Origin: Nemophila menziesii
Lineage: Eukaryota > Streptophyta > Magnoliopsida > Boraginales > Hydrophyllaceae
Length of the DNA stretch: 64,000 nt
Direction: 5' to 3'
Assembly (NCBI GenBank): GCA_029959085.1
Contig: JARWIR010000018.1
Coordinates: 16,739,001-16,803,000 of the forward strand
Shown: in pieces, positions 12,467-24,239 of the stretch
Numbering within the stretch: the stretch's first letter is position 1
Layout of the letters: each line of letters opens with the position of its first letter
Made by a program: the position numbers and the translations under genes
Notes under the pieces: generated by a model
Seen by the model: only the letters and a program-made list of their open reading frames with translations
Databases searched by the model: none
Told to the model about the DNA's origin: nothing

Positions 12467-12502
12467 AGACCCCAAACTCAAACCTTTGTCGTCCCGACAA
12501 AG
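12467..12502 (-). promoter_or_regulatory. Polypurine tract and adjoining hairpin (M1)
   Basis: On the minus strand the 3' LTR is preceded by GGTTTGAGTTTGGGGTCT, the expected second-strand primer site. Directly upstream lies a perfect hairpin at 12484-12502: arms CTTTGTCG and CGACAAAG with a 3-base loop. Both are found at the same place in A, B and C. Confidence 0.75.
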
Positions 12503-13961
12503 TAAAATAAAAACAAGGGTTCAATGTGATACGCAAAAAGGTAGAGTCTAATGAATAACACCCAAAGCATAACTTAACACAAATCTCATATAATATGAAC
12601 CTAGGAATTATTATACACATACAAATGTCATTTAAAATCAAACACACATAATTAATTTAAAATTAACTTCACAATGCTAGAAGGTTACGCTTGTACTTAT
12701 CTCAAGATGATGGCTATAGGATGTTCATCTATCCTCACTAATTTTGAACGCTCCACTTAGCATACTCCCTATCAGATGAATTACATATTCAATATATAAC
12801 TAGGAATCACGAGGACTTTATGGTTATAGCGTAGGCTTAGGGACGGTATGGAATGTATATTTGGTAAATTTGAAGTGAGCTTTTGGCTCTCTCCTCACTT
12901 ACCATCAACAATCTGTCCTTGAGCTTGAGTTTACACTCGAATATTGATCTTACTCAACCCATTTGACGCACTAATGTAGCGTCCCCAAAATTATCCAATA
13001 AGCACTAAAGATTGTTTCTAAAACTTCCACTTTGCCGGTTACTTTATTTATTTATTTTTTCTTTATTTTATTTTTCATTATTTTATTTTTCATTTCAATT
13101 GTCTCTTTTTTTTGTACAAGATACCCATGACCATCATTTTGATGTGAAAGGTCATGTCTCTTATAATTTTTTTTTTCTTTTCTCTTTTTTTTTCTTTTTT
13201 CAAAAGACCCCGACAAAGGGTTACAAATAATACATCATCAACAATTGCGCATAAATACAAACGCATAAAAATTCCCTCCCAATGTAATCTCCCAATAATG
13301 AAACCCACCACCCCAAACTCAAGGTCAAGACAGGAAGTCTCAGGATTGTGATTCAAGTGCGGGTCATATGGAAGTGCCTAATAATCTAAAGGGATATGGG
13401 CTTATATAGTAGTGACAAAAGAAAGGCTTAAAGGCTAAAAAAGGGGCTAAGGCGGATAATATTATATTAAAGGACAGAAAGATAAAAAGTCTCAAAGGGC
13501 TAACAAAGAACTGCCTCTATCCTTTTCCTAATTACATAGCTTGCCTCTAGTTCATATCTTAAGTGGGTTCTCTATCAATTTGGATCTCACTTTCTACACA
13601 CCAAACATTTTCCTTAAGTAAGTTTACTTCTTTTGCATTGTTCATTAATTCTACCTATCAATTACCTATGTTTACATGCAATCTAAATGCGTTTTATACT
13701 AATTCCTAAAGTCTACTATTTTCTATCATAAATTCATAAAAAGTTTTCTTAATGGGGACATTTAAAATGCTCTACAGTCAAACACAACCCTAAAATTAAT
13801 TTTATTTAAAGTAAATAAAACAAATAACACAAAAAATTGGGATGAGGGAACGAACCCCACCCCAAACTCAAAAATGAGTCGTGTCCCCACGACTCGAAAA
13901 GACTAAATAAAGAAAATAAACTATTATACATTACTATATGAGAGAGTTAGGAAAACGTATC
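12503..13961 (-). other. 3' non-coding region of M1
   Basis: No credible ORF. It holds blocks conserved in A, B and C: GAAGTGAGCTTTTGGCTCTCTC near 12885, CTTCCACTTTGCCGG near 13025, long T/C tracts at 13030-13200 (A/G-rich in the sense strand), ACAAAGGGTTACAA near 13214, and two more copies of the reverse complement of TTGAGTTTGGGGT (near 13311 and 13856). Such conservation between families without coding capacity suggests RNA- or DNA-level function. Confidence 0.75.
13876..13895 (-). other. Conserved hairpin after accessory ORF (M1)
   Basis: GAGTCGTG, loop TCCC, CACGACTC: 8-bp perfect stem, about 65 bases downstream of the accessory ORF stop on the minus strand. The same hairpin is present in B2, A, B and C. 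Confidence 0.8.
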
Positions 13962-15289
13962 TCAACCAGCACTAGGCTGGTTCTCGATGTTGCGTCCATG
14001 TTGGGTCATCTTCTTAAGCATAGGAAGATGGTATATTGGGAATCAACCAACATAGCCACTGTATCTTTCACCAAGAACAACTCTTGTTTGACGTTTCCTA
14101 TAGCTTTCAATACGTCTTCATGTTTCTCCTCTAAAGCTTTCATTCGTTCAATAACCTCATGATCTTTGGCAACTTTAACTTTGCGTTTAGGAGGACGCGC
14201 TTTATTCTCTTCTCCGAAAGGCTTGTCTAACTCAATCCCATTCTTCTTGGCCACACTATATATATTTTCAATTGAAATATCTTTAAGAGGTGTACCTTTT
14301 TTAACCGGTTCGTCCTCAATGTTCCTAAGTGGCACCCGTGCGGTAAAACCGATTTTCGTGATGGTGCATGGGACTTGAGGTTGCGTGCACCATTGGGACT
14401 CTTCATATAAGTCATAATGGAATTATAAATTATTCGAGCTACATCAATCTCCTTCTTTTCGATAATACATTTAATGAAGATTAGTTTTTCACGCGTTACC
14501 TCGTATATGTGATTGTTACCAAAGAATGTTGGAATAATGAAACAGGACCATACTCTAGCATGCGGTAATAAATCACTACTAAAGGCTTGACCTTCATACC
14601 TAGCACCTTGGGGAACTGGCGGAGTCCCATGAATCAAAACACTTTGGTAAAACGATTCCCATCCGAATGCCGGATTTTTAAGCTCCTCTTGATATTGGCA
14701 TGGACCCCTAAAATCTGGGGTTAAGTACCTTACGAATATGCTCATCTGAGAAAGGAATAATCTTCTTACGTAGTTCAGTAGCATTACCATTCGCAAATAT
14801 TAATTCTTCATAAAATTCTCGAACCAAGGTCGGAATAAATCTCAAATATCTTTCTCTCAATTCTTTCCATCCAAATTCGTCACATACAACCACATAATCT
14901 TTGAATTCACCATCCATTATTTTCAACGGAAATCCTTTCTCAACACCAAAAGAAATACTAGCAAACCTTTCACGGACTTGGTCTTTCCAAGGAACAAATG
15001 GCTTCTTAGTCTTTGGTTTCATAGTCGTTTTCTTTCTTCTCACAGAACGTGGAGGGATAATTGGTTCACTTACCTCTTCTTCTTCATCTTTGTCTTCAGT
15101 CATGGTAGGTTCTTCAAGAACAACAGTACTTGGGTTCTCTCTCCTCTTCATAGTATTTTAAACTTCCTCACTAGGCACCTTATGACGTGAATCCAAAACT
15201 TCAATGGCATTAGCTTGAGTAGCTCCAATGGTGTTAGGATTAACTCTTCCTCTTCGGTTATAGCACAAGGAATCAGTCCTGTTTGTCAT
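13962..15289 (-). pseudogene. Athila accessory ORF (plant transposon-protein domain), broken
   Basis: Start ATGACAAACAGGACT gives MTNRTDS, the same start as in A and C. An in-frame stop follows about 45 codons in, then an acidic and basic N-terminus (near 15150-15000), then the core with FVPWKDQVRERFASI, GWKELRERY, LVREFYEELIF and IRKVLNPRF. After a frameshift near 14730 come FGWESFY, LLPHARVWSCFIIPTFFGNN and IDVARIIYNSIM. This order fits the family known as putative plant transposon protein (Pfam Transposase_32 type), common between pol and 3' LTR of Athila elements; its role is unknown. The C-terminus (ERMKALEEKHEDVLKAIGNVK) looks like a coiled coil. At least three lesions. Confidence 0.75.
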
Positions 15290-15682
15290 CTTAATGAACC
15301 CAAACACATAACTTCAAAAATTCAAAAACTAGAGAAAGATTTTGAAATTTGATGTTTTGAGGATCAAGGAATATGGTTTAAGGTGTTATATGATATGGGT
15401 AATGAATATCTAATGGAGAAGATGAGGTGTAATGGGTAGGATTGAAGCTTTTGATGAAAGAAAAGTAAGGATTAAGGTGAACAATTTAGGTGTTTGGTTG
15501 AAGGATTTAATGATGATTATGTGTTAGGAGTGGTTTAGAGGGAATGATTTGATGTGTTTTGGTGTTTTGATGATGAATTGCAGGTATATAATGAGTATAG
15601 GTTCGTCAATAATGGTGTCTTGCGTGAGAAGTTGTGTCCAAGAGAAGAAAATAAGGTAATATAGATACTAGAGTTTCAAGTT

Positions 15683-15724
15683 GGCGGCCGCACCGGCTTG
15701 CCGGTCGCAAATTGATTTCATCGC

Positions 15725-15772
<48 letters not shown>

Positions 15773-16165
15773 ACGCAACAAATAGTTGCGTGGAACGTCC
15801 TCCAAGACAGTAGCTCGCGTTGTTGCTTCCTTATTTGGTCGGCAAACCGGTGCGCTACTTTTCAAAACAACTTCGCTTCGGCAAAAATACCAGAGTCACG
15901 AATTCCATGGGCACTCGTTTTCCTTTGGCCGCCATACCAGTCAGATGACCGGCTAGCCGGTGGGCTACTTTTCAGAAAACCTCGCTTCGGCCAAATACCC
16001 GAGTCACGAAAACCGTGGGCACGCGTTTTCCTTTGGCCGACATACCGGTCAGATGACCGGCTAGCTGGTCGCGCGAGTCACTTTTTCGGCGACGTACCGT
16101 ATAGGTGCGTGTAATGGTCTCCAAGACAGAATGTTGATCCTCGTTGACCGGCTAGCCGGTGCGAG
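15683..16165 (-). repeat. Palindrome array of M1 (word ACCGGCTAGCCGGT)
   Basis: GC-rich island in AT-rich sequence. ACCGGCTAGCCGGT occurs perfectly near 15950 and 16145, with near copies at 15689 (ACCGGCTTGCCGGT) and 16055. Two tandem units of 110 bp start at 15851 and 15961 (TGCGCTACTTTT / TGGGCTACTTTT). The spacer reads, in the sense strand, GACTCGGGTATTTGGCC, which matches the spacer of the array in element A. A TA microsatellite at 15729-15769 interrupts the island. Confidence 0.85.
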
Positions 16166-16425
16166 TGATCAATTTTATGACCAAAAATATGCTTTTTCTC
16201 GCGTCTCATACCTATTAACCCCAAACTCATAGATAGAGTACGTGAAATCATCAGAACACCAGACCTTTCTCATTTCTTTTTAAGAGTATACACTAATAAA
16301 CAACACTTGGCTACTTTACACTACAGAATTTAAAGACTTTTGACTGAAATAAACTAATATACATACGAAATGGCTTTTGTTTAATGTCATTAGGCTCGAC
16401 GGGTTACCTCTCGCTTTTAAGGAGC

Positions 16426-17235
16426 TTAGAGGAGATATATGACCTCTCCGGGATGTGGATCTTCCGAGCGATTGATATCCTCTCCCCCATGATAAATTTA
16501 TAATCAATGACCATTCACCACAAAGTTGAGGTGCTCGATTGGATGTTCAATCTCTATAGCTCCATGAGGCGTGACTTTGGTCACAATATAGGGACCAGAC
16601 CATTTCGATCTCAACTTACCCGAATAATTGCTGAAATTTGGTCCTCCCGAAAGAATTGTTTAGCACGACTGATTAACCTCTTATTATCTTGTGAAGTAGT
16701 CCCTTCAGGAAAAGAACCTCTCACAACAAGATTTGCAATATCTGCATACCAAGGAGCACCATTATAAATACCAAATAAACTCTCATCTGGGAAATCCTCT
16801 CTAACTAACTCAGGACCACTATTCAATTCAGAACCTTCAAGACGAGACAAATGATCTACAACTTGATTATCACATCCCTTTCCATCTCGAATCTCTAAAT
16901 CAAAGTCTTGCAATAATAAAACCCATCTGTTAACCTTGGCTTAGCATCTTTCTTCTCCATAAGGTACTTAATAGTGGAATGATCGGTGAATACAACAATG
17001 TTCGCCCCAAGAAGATAGGAACGAAATTTTTCAAAGGCATAAACAACCGCTAAAAGTTCCTTCTCAGTTACTGTATAATTAATTTGAGCACTAGTGAAGG
17101 TCTTACTCGCATAATAGATAGAATGAAATACCTTATCCTTTTTCTGACCCAACACAGCACCCATAGCTAAATCACTAGCATAACACATAACTTCAAATGG
17201 AGTCTTCCAATAAGGAGGTAATACAATATGCGCGG
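16426..17235 (-). pseudogene. M1 pol 3' part: RNase H and integrase C-terminal module
   Basis: RNase H spans about 17190-16830: [33 protein letters not shown] and [14 protein letters not shown] are clear. The first catalytic Asp is replaced: CYASD where the other copies read CDASD. The frame passes into the linker ([20 protein letters not shown]) and then, near 16650, joins directly to the last integrase segment (RSKWSGPYIVTKVTPHGAIEIEH in another frame). The zinc-binding and DDE core, present in P0 and H, are deleted. The far end continues beyond solo LTR L4 at 18767. Confidence 0.88.
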
Positions 17236-18766
17236 TGGTGTTGCCTAGGGTGTGATAAAAAATAAGATCAATGTAAGTATGGAAAACTACACACTCTCAC
17301 CCTAGACAGGCACAGTACTGCAAGTATTACAGGACGTATGCAAGTTTTAATGATAAGTAGAGTTCGTTCTCAGGGACTTAAGTGTGTTAATCGCGTAGGA
17401 AACAATAACGAGTAAAAGTAAATAATTAAAAGACAGTAAATTAAAGCAAAGAGAATTCGAGATTACTAATTAAACTAAGGAAAATAAAGACAATAAAGTA
17501 AAAGATAAAGAAATATGAGATGAGAAGTATAGCTTAGGTTTTGCTAGTATGCACTAATCCTTCTAATTCTATCTATAAATCTAGTTCATAAGGGAGAATA
17601 TTAGCTCTTGGTATACTTAGTCAGGATTCTAAATTCCCCAATCTTAGACCTTGAGAGCGACTAAGGGGGCTACGGCACAACCAAGACGAGGACTCAAATA
17701 GGGTTATCAAATGCCACTAAGGCCCTATCTAGCACACTACAATCAATTGGTGATATGGTGATTAAAACAAACCCTAATGACTATCTAGTTAGAAGTATGT
17801 TTTGTCAGAACAGCTATCGACACTAGACATTATGTGGTGGTTCAATAGTTAAACACCCTGTCAAGGAGACCATCTAACCACTCTTAAAACAATCCTAAAG
17901 TGATCAGTTCTAGGAAAGACAATAAATCAAAACACATAAACAAATATTAAGTAAGTAGCTAATATCAGATTAAAACATGTAATTCCCAAAGAAACTTAGA
18001 TAGAAGAATTAGAATTCATAGATTATACATATGCAAAACCCAAGCTATGGGGAGTTTAGTTCATACCTGATGGAAATAAACTAAAAGAAATTACAAAAGA
18101 CATCATCTTGCTCTCTACAATAAACTGGAAGAATAAAACCTTAAGAACTAATTACTATGAGGCAAGGATTAAGAGAGGTGATATAAGGGTGTATTTATAG
18201 GTGTTTAGAAGACCTAATTCGTTTTCTTGAGGAAGAGTTAAGGTATTGGACTTCTAGCCCAACTCAAATTCGTATGGAAATAAAGATAAACACTGCTGCA
18301 CCGTTTTGAGCATATCTTTTTCGTTATTGGTCGGATTTTGCTCCATAAGATACCAAAAGAATCGCAACAGAATTATCTTGACCCTTCAGAAGGAAATTAC
18401 CAAAATCGGCCTATTTATTAGGTAAAAACCCACATCTTTGGACGTGTATGCAGAATCCCAGATTTAGGCAGCTTTTCCTTTTCCATCTTTTTAGCATTTG
18501 TTTCCCTATCTCCAATTACCATGTAAATCTCTTTCCATAAGTTGTTGTCTTTGACTTGGACTATAACTAAGCTCCATAATTATCTTTAAAGCTACACACT
18601 AAATAAATAATTAAACCCAATATGCTCTAAAAACAATAATTCTACAAATCAAGACTCAAAATAGGAAAGTGCACTAAAACTCAAGAAAATCGACATTATT
18701 GACTTTTAAATCACTTAAAATGATGTCTCATCCTAACATTAATCTATCACAAATGAGGAGACATCA
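17236..18766 (-). mobile_element. Solo LTR L4, family C
   Basis: 1531 bp, from TGGTGTTGCC to GGAGACATCA on the plus strand, flanked by a perfect 5-bp duplication CGCGG (17231-17235 and 18767-18771). Removing it and one TSD copy restores the M1 pol frame ([11 protein letters not shown]). Closely related to the LTRs of element C. A solo LTR arises by recombination between the two LTRs of a full element. Confidence 0.94.
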
Positions 18767-19941
18767 CGCGGTGATAAGCTTCTCCTTTAACTCTTGAAGT
18801 GCCTTCATGCAAGCTTCATCAAAAAGGAATTTGGTGTCCTTTTCGAGTAAGTTACACAAAGGTTTTGTGATTTTTGAAAAGTCTTTGATGAATCGGCGAT
18901 AAAACCTAGCATGGCCTAAAAATCTTCTCACCCCTTTTACAGAAATGGGAGGAGGAAGAGTCTTTATTACCTCAATCTTAGCGCGGTCAACTTCTAAGCC
19001 TGCACTCGAAATTTTGTGTCACAACACTATACCTTCACACCATAAAATGACATTTCTCCCACTTTAACACCAAATCAGTTTCCTTGCATCTAATCAACAC
19101 CTTCTCCAAGTTCTGTAAACACTCAGCAAAGTTATCACTAAACACAGAAAAGTCATCCATAAATACCTCAAGGAAATTATCGATCATATCCCAAAAATTC
19201 GCCATCATACATCTCTGAAACGTAGCAAGTGCATTACACAATCCAAATGGCATCCTCCGATAAGCAAAGGTACCAAAAGGACATGTAAAGATGGTTTTGT
19301 ATTGGTCAGCTAGATCTAGGTAGATATGATTGTACCCTGAATAACCATCCAAAAAGCAATAATACTCCATACCAGCCAATTTATCTAACATCTGATCTAT
19401 GAAAGGAAGAGGGAAGTTCTCTTTTCTGGTTGCCTTGTTCAACTTACGATAATCCATACACATCCTCCAACCAATAACGGTTCTCGTGGAAATTGATTCA
19501 TTCTGAGCATTTAGGATGGTAGTCATACCACCCTTCTTTGGTACGCATTGAACTGGACTTACCCACTCACTACTAGCTATGGGATAGATGATTCCCGCAT
19601 CTAGTAGCTTAATAACTTCTTTCTTCACCACTTCTTTCATCGTTGGCATTAGTCTCCTTTGGCCTTGAACTGAGCGTGCACTATCGTCTTCAAGAATGAT
19701 TTTGCGTTGGCAATAGGAAGGACTAATACCTTTGATATCAGCAGTAGTCCAACCAATCGCCTCTTTATTCGCTCTTAGTACATGCAGCAGTTTATCTTCT
19801 TGAGGACCTGTTAAATTTGCTGAAACAATAACAGGTGAAGTATCATTAGTACCTAAATACGCATACCTCAAGTGTGTTGGCAATGGTTTTTCTTCCAACT
19901 TCAGAGGAGATTCAATGGATGGTTTATTTTTAATGATCATC
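18767..19941 (-). pseudogene. M1 reverse transcriptase
   Basis: A 301-codon open stretch (19940-19035) covers the protease-RT linker and RT: HLRYAYLGTN, ANKEAIGWT, CVPKKGGMTT, CMDYRKLNKATRKENFPLPF, PFGLCNALATFQRC and FMDD at 19160-19171. All RT core blocks are present without a stop. After CHFMV a stop and shift interrupt the frame (near 19030), and the connection domain continues to 18767 ([20 protein letters not shown]). This is the best-preserved RT in the window apart from H, but upstream and downstream lesions make it non-functional as a polyprotein. Confidence 0.92.
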
Positions 19942-21519
19942 TGGTGGTCCTTTGTGTGTTCTAAAAATTAATGCAATAAGGATAAGAGAACCATAACCTC
20001 AAGTGTACGGTTGTCCTAAGTAATATATGTGATAATACAGATTCGTTCTCAGGGACGGAATGGTTGACTCTAATGCTTACCAAATAGTGATTAATTGCAC
20101 GTGAAAAACAAGTAAATGATTTTAAGATTGTTTTTTTGGTTTTTCTAAAACTAAGACAAATAATTAAAATACTAAATTAATGCAACGATTAAACTAGACG
20201 CAAGAAAATAAAGTGTTTACGCAAGGTAGGAAAGGCAATACTTGAGAGACGCAAGGGTTTCACCTAATTATCATTCATTTCATGTCATATTTAAGGGACA
20301 AATTGGTAAATTTGTATTGGTCGGGATTCGGAAATCTCCTTACCCCCGTCAGGGTGGACTAAGGAGCAACTCTCAAGTGCTACAAGCCCCGTCAGGGTGA
20401 TTATAGTCCACTCTCAAGTGATTAAGTCTATTTATACCTAATTGGCCATAGGATTAATTAAGCTCGTCAGAGTCTATAATTTCTATCCTACATTCATTAA
20501 CTAGGTCCGTATCTAAACCCCCCGTCAAGGTGATCCATTCGCCACTAAATGGAATAGCCTAGATACTAAGTCCTATAATTAGTTAATTACGTCAATTATA
20601 GTGAATAAAAGCAAATTAATGAAAAATACAATTTACCCAATTTGATTTCAATTATAAAAATCCCAAATCCAAACATATGAAATAAAATCAAATTGGGATT
20701 AACCCATTATGCGTTCTCAAGCACTTATTTAATTTAGCTCATAATTACTTAAAAGACAAAAACTAAAGACATAATTGAGTTCATCATGTTTTACAGAATA
20801 AAATAGGAGAACCTAATTACGGAGTCGAATTGGCTGAGAATTGGAGATATAGACAGTCTCCAACTCTTGCTTCTTCTCTTCCTTGCTTTAGCTTCTTCTC
20901 TGGTGTCTGACTCTTAAGCGTATGTGATATTATGAAAAAGGTGTGTAAAAATGAGAGACCAAACCCTATTTATAATGTTAAGAATGGATTAGGGCTTTTC
21001 TTTAAGGATTAAGTGAAAATAAGAAAAGCCCAAATCCATAATTAAGCCCAAATCCCGTAACAGCTGCACCACCTCCACTAAAACAGCTCTAACTGGCTCG
21101 TTTCAACTCGGATTGACCTCATTCCAGTTACTAAATTTCTGTAACTCAATGGGAAACAATTTCTTTTCACAAGTCAGAGGCTAAATCCACTCTTAGATGG
21201 ATCGAAATCAGCAGTCGTTGACAACTTTCTAGATTTGCAGCTTCAAATTATCGATTCTTTCGGGACATTTCTTCTTGCTTTGACTTCATTACACGATCTT
21301 TGACTTTATTCTTTAGTTCCTATCCTATTCAAAACCTAAAACTTTTCACTCAAAACAAACCATATTACGCGCAAAAGTTTAATAAATCAAAAATACTAAA
21401 ATCTAGAGAGGAAAATTGAATTATTGCATATTAGCACCAAAAGTCTATCTAAATAGTCAAATAAACACCAAAAATGATGTCTCCCAAGGGCATAAATTAG
21501 AACATTTAGGGAGACATCA
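19942..21519 (-). mobile_element. Solo LTR L5, family B/H type
   Basis: 1578 bp, TGGTGGTCC to GGAGACATCA, flanked by TCATC (19937-19941) and CCATC (21520-21524), a 5-bp duplication with one mismatch. It sits in the M1 protease-RT linker; the coding text continues on both sides. Its U5 end (GGACCACCA in the sense strand) and its AAATTAATGCA-type neighbourhood match the LTR remnant of H. Four CCCGTCAGGG-type motifs lie at about 20344-20530. Confidence 0.92.
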
Positions 21520-22911
21520 CCATCTCCCCCGGTTCTCTCACAGGTTCATAGGCAAGGCGCCTATATTTTGGATTCTTAGAATTTAGAGCTGCCATTATTT
21601 CGGCAAGCTCTTCCATCATCTTAGGTATGTCAAGTATCAAAGCAGCCTGCAAGATATCATCATAATTTAAACAATCAAATACCTCTTGTGTGGCGTGTTC
21701 TGCTATATCCATGCAGAAACAATCTCCTGGAACATCTGGGAACTTCATAGCTCTAAGCACATTGAACTTTACCTCCTCGTCTTGGATTCTCATGGTTCAT
21801 TCTTTGTTTTCTACATCAATTAAAGTACACCCCATGGATAGATATGGTCGTCCCAAAATAATGGGGACATTCCTATCCACGTCGTATTCAAGAATAACAA
21901 AATATACGGGAAAAACTAAAGTACCTGCCTTGACGAGGACATCTTCGGTTCGTCCCTCAGGATATACGAGGGATCGATCAGCCATTTATAGGACCATAGA
22001 GGTAGGTCTCAGATCTCCCATTTTAAACTTATCAAAAATTGATTTGGACATGAGATTGATACTCGCACCCAAATCACATAGAGCTTTTCCTTGCCATTCA
22101 TTACCAATTGAAATCGGAATCAGAATCGTAAAACTCCCAGGATCAAGCAACTTAGTTGGAAACTTACTTTGACAAATGGAACTACACTCTTCAGGCAATT
22201 CTATCATCTTATTATCACAATATGGTCTCTTGTTGGTGAGGGACCTCTTCGAAAACTTCACGTACTTCGGTATATCTTTAATAGCTTCTAACAACAGAAT
22301 GTTAATGTTAAGACCTCTCACCCTATTCAAAAATCTCTGGTACTCAGCCATATCTCCTTTTTCCAAACTCTTGAGGGAAAAGGTGGAGGAGGACGGGTTT
22401 CTACAACATCTTTCTTTTTCTGAACTTCCAGAATCTTCTCCACTTCTACCACTTCAGATTCATCTTCTTATTCTTCCAACTCTATTATTGGTTTCTTTTT
22501 ATTTGTAACTTCTTTCTCTTTCATAATAGGAAATGGAGGTGGAGGGAGCTTCCTACCACTTCTTAACGCGATAGCATTACAATCTTTGGTTTGTCTTGGA
22601 ACTTCGGTGTCACTTGGGAGTTGCCTTTGTGGACGCTGACTTAACTATTTTGACATCTGAGCAATTTGATTCCCCATTACCTTAATTGCAGCTTCAGAAG
22701 CTTGCTGACTCTGAATAGATTGTGCCTGAAGTGCCATTAATCTCTCTACGATTTGACGAAGATCATCTGTACCTTCTTGAGTTTGAGGAGGTAAGGCTTT
22801 TTAATTCATGGTGTCATTGTAATTATTTTGAGAAGGCTGTCTCTAAACATGATTTCCATAATTTTGTCCTCGTTGATAATTATTTTGTGGTCTAGGTTGA
22901 TAATTGTTACC
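21520..22911 (-). pseudogene. M1 gag C-terminus and aspartic protease
   Basis: From right to left: gag tail (PRPQNNYQRGQ-like, near 22900), the P-rich LPPPPFP segment near 22540, then GDMAEYQRFLNRVRGLNIN, LPEECSSICQSK, LLDPGSF and the protease core ALCDLGASINLMSKSIF near 22080-22035. VILEYDVDRNVPIILGRP near 21890 is the second protease block. Downstream is the linker DIAEHATQEVFD...YRRLAYEPVREPGEM up to solo LTR L5. In-frame stops near 21985 and 21795. The Athila protease normally reads DLGA at the active site, as here. Confidence 0.88.
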
Positions 22912-23029
22912 TGTTAGAATTATAATCACGGAATAATAATATAATAATAAGCAAGAAACGAAAGGAACACCGATATACGTGGAAAACCCAAATAGGGAAA
23001 AACCACGGGAAGAGAAGAAGAAATTTATT
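22912..23029 (-). repeat. Partial 3' LTR of T
   Basis: Matches the right LTR of T from TGTTAGAATTATAATCACG to GAAGAAATTTATT, then diverges. More than half of the expected 281 bp is missing. Confidence 0.85.
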
Positions 23030-24239
23030 CTTTAGAAACTCGGGTTTGATTATTTATTTTTTCACCCGGTCTTGGGTTAATCGGGTAAAGAAAACTCTTA
23101 AACCCGGTCTAAACCGGTGTTTGCTCTGGCCCACTTTCACGCCTTCTACCAAGAAAAGCTGCTACGCGCATTTTTTTTAATAGTTGGCGAAGGAACGTAA
23201 TAAGAGTTGACCAAACCAAAAGTTACCTGCTAACCAGTCACCTTTCGAATGAGTACGCTGAAGACTGCTGCAACCATTTTTTTTTTTATAAAAAAAAAAG
23301 CAGTTGTCTTCTTGGTCCGGCCAAGCAGAAACCCGACCTGGTTTCTGCAAATTCGACCCATGTAAATTTGAAACCCTAATCCGCTATAACTCCTTTGTTA
23401 CTTAAGCAAATACAACGATTTCGGTGCCGTTTTCTTCGTCTTGATGAGAAGAACAGAAATATGAAACTAATTTCTCCAAATAACAGCGGATTATTAAACG
23501 AAAAACTCGAATTAAAATTTCGAAAATTTACCCGATTATATGTTTTGCTTCGCTTCACCAAAAATCACAAAAAGTACGCCGTTTTACTCCTTGTAACGTT
23601 AACTTTTCTCGTATAAGTGTCTGAAAATCACCTCTAATTGGGGGTCGCAATTTCGAATTTAAACAAAAAACGCAATTTCGATTTTTTTTTTAAATTTCGA
23701 AAATATTGGTAATTTGTATTATCCAATTGATAAGATAAGAGGATTCTACAAAATAAGGCAACTAAAAGTGTTTTTAAAGCCTAGTTACTAAAACCTTCAT
23801 TATAAGGCCTAGTTACATGTTTGGCTTGGATTTTTTCCAGCTATACCTTTTTCGATTTTTTTTCTTTTCAGAAATTCATTTTTATTCTTTATCATCTTTT
23901 CTTTAAACGAATAGATCCGTACCCATGGGTACGGACCTATATTAGATGTGTACAGACATATATACTATTGTGTACAAACCTATATAATTTTTAACGTTTT
24001 TAAGGTGTGTTTGTTCCGATCGTTTTTTTTTGTATATGTTCATTTTCTCAGGCATGTCCAAGTACGTGTACCTAATGGTCCGTACACAAGTCATTAATAT
24101 ATTGGAGGGGCTGTAATTAGTGTCCATATTTATATGGATTCCTCAAGTTTAGCGTATAATTAGTGTTTAGGTTTCACCTACAAAATTAACAAAATAGATT
24201 AGAGAACAATAAGACACTGTTTAAAAAAAAATAAAAATT
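23030..24239. other. T interior, AT-rich, no recognised function
   Basis: No coding domain. Small features only: T-runs near 23278 and 23684, paired GGTACGGACC-type words at 23920-23940, and AACCCGGTCT repeats near 23075-23110. Nothing that I can assign. Confidence 0.5.

Noticed and set aside
13012..13356. Phe-rich ORFs on both strands
   Set aside because: Translations of T/C-rich tracts in the M1 3' non-coding region; the same tracts in B and C give unrelated frames.
15770..16114. 114-codon plus-strand ORF over the M1 array
   Set aside because: It is made of the two tandem palindrome units read through; it lies antisense to M1 and has no homologue in the arrays of A, B or C.
21690..22508. 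Plus-strand ORFs of 160 and 110 codons
   Set aside because: Antisense shadows of the M1 protease region, which has DLGASINLM on the minus strand.
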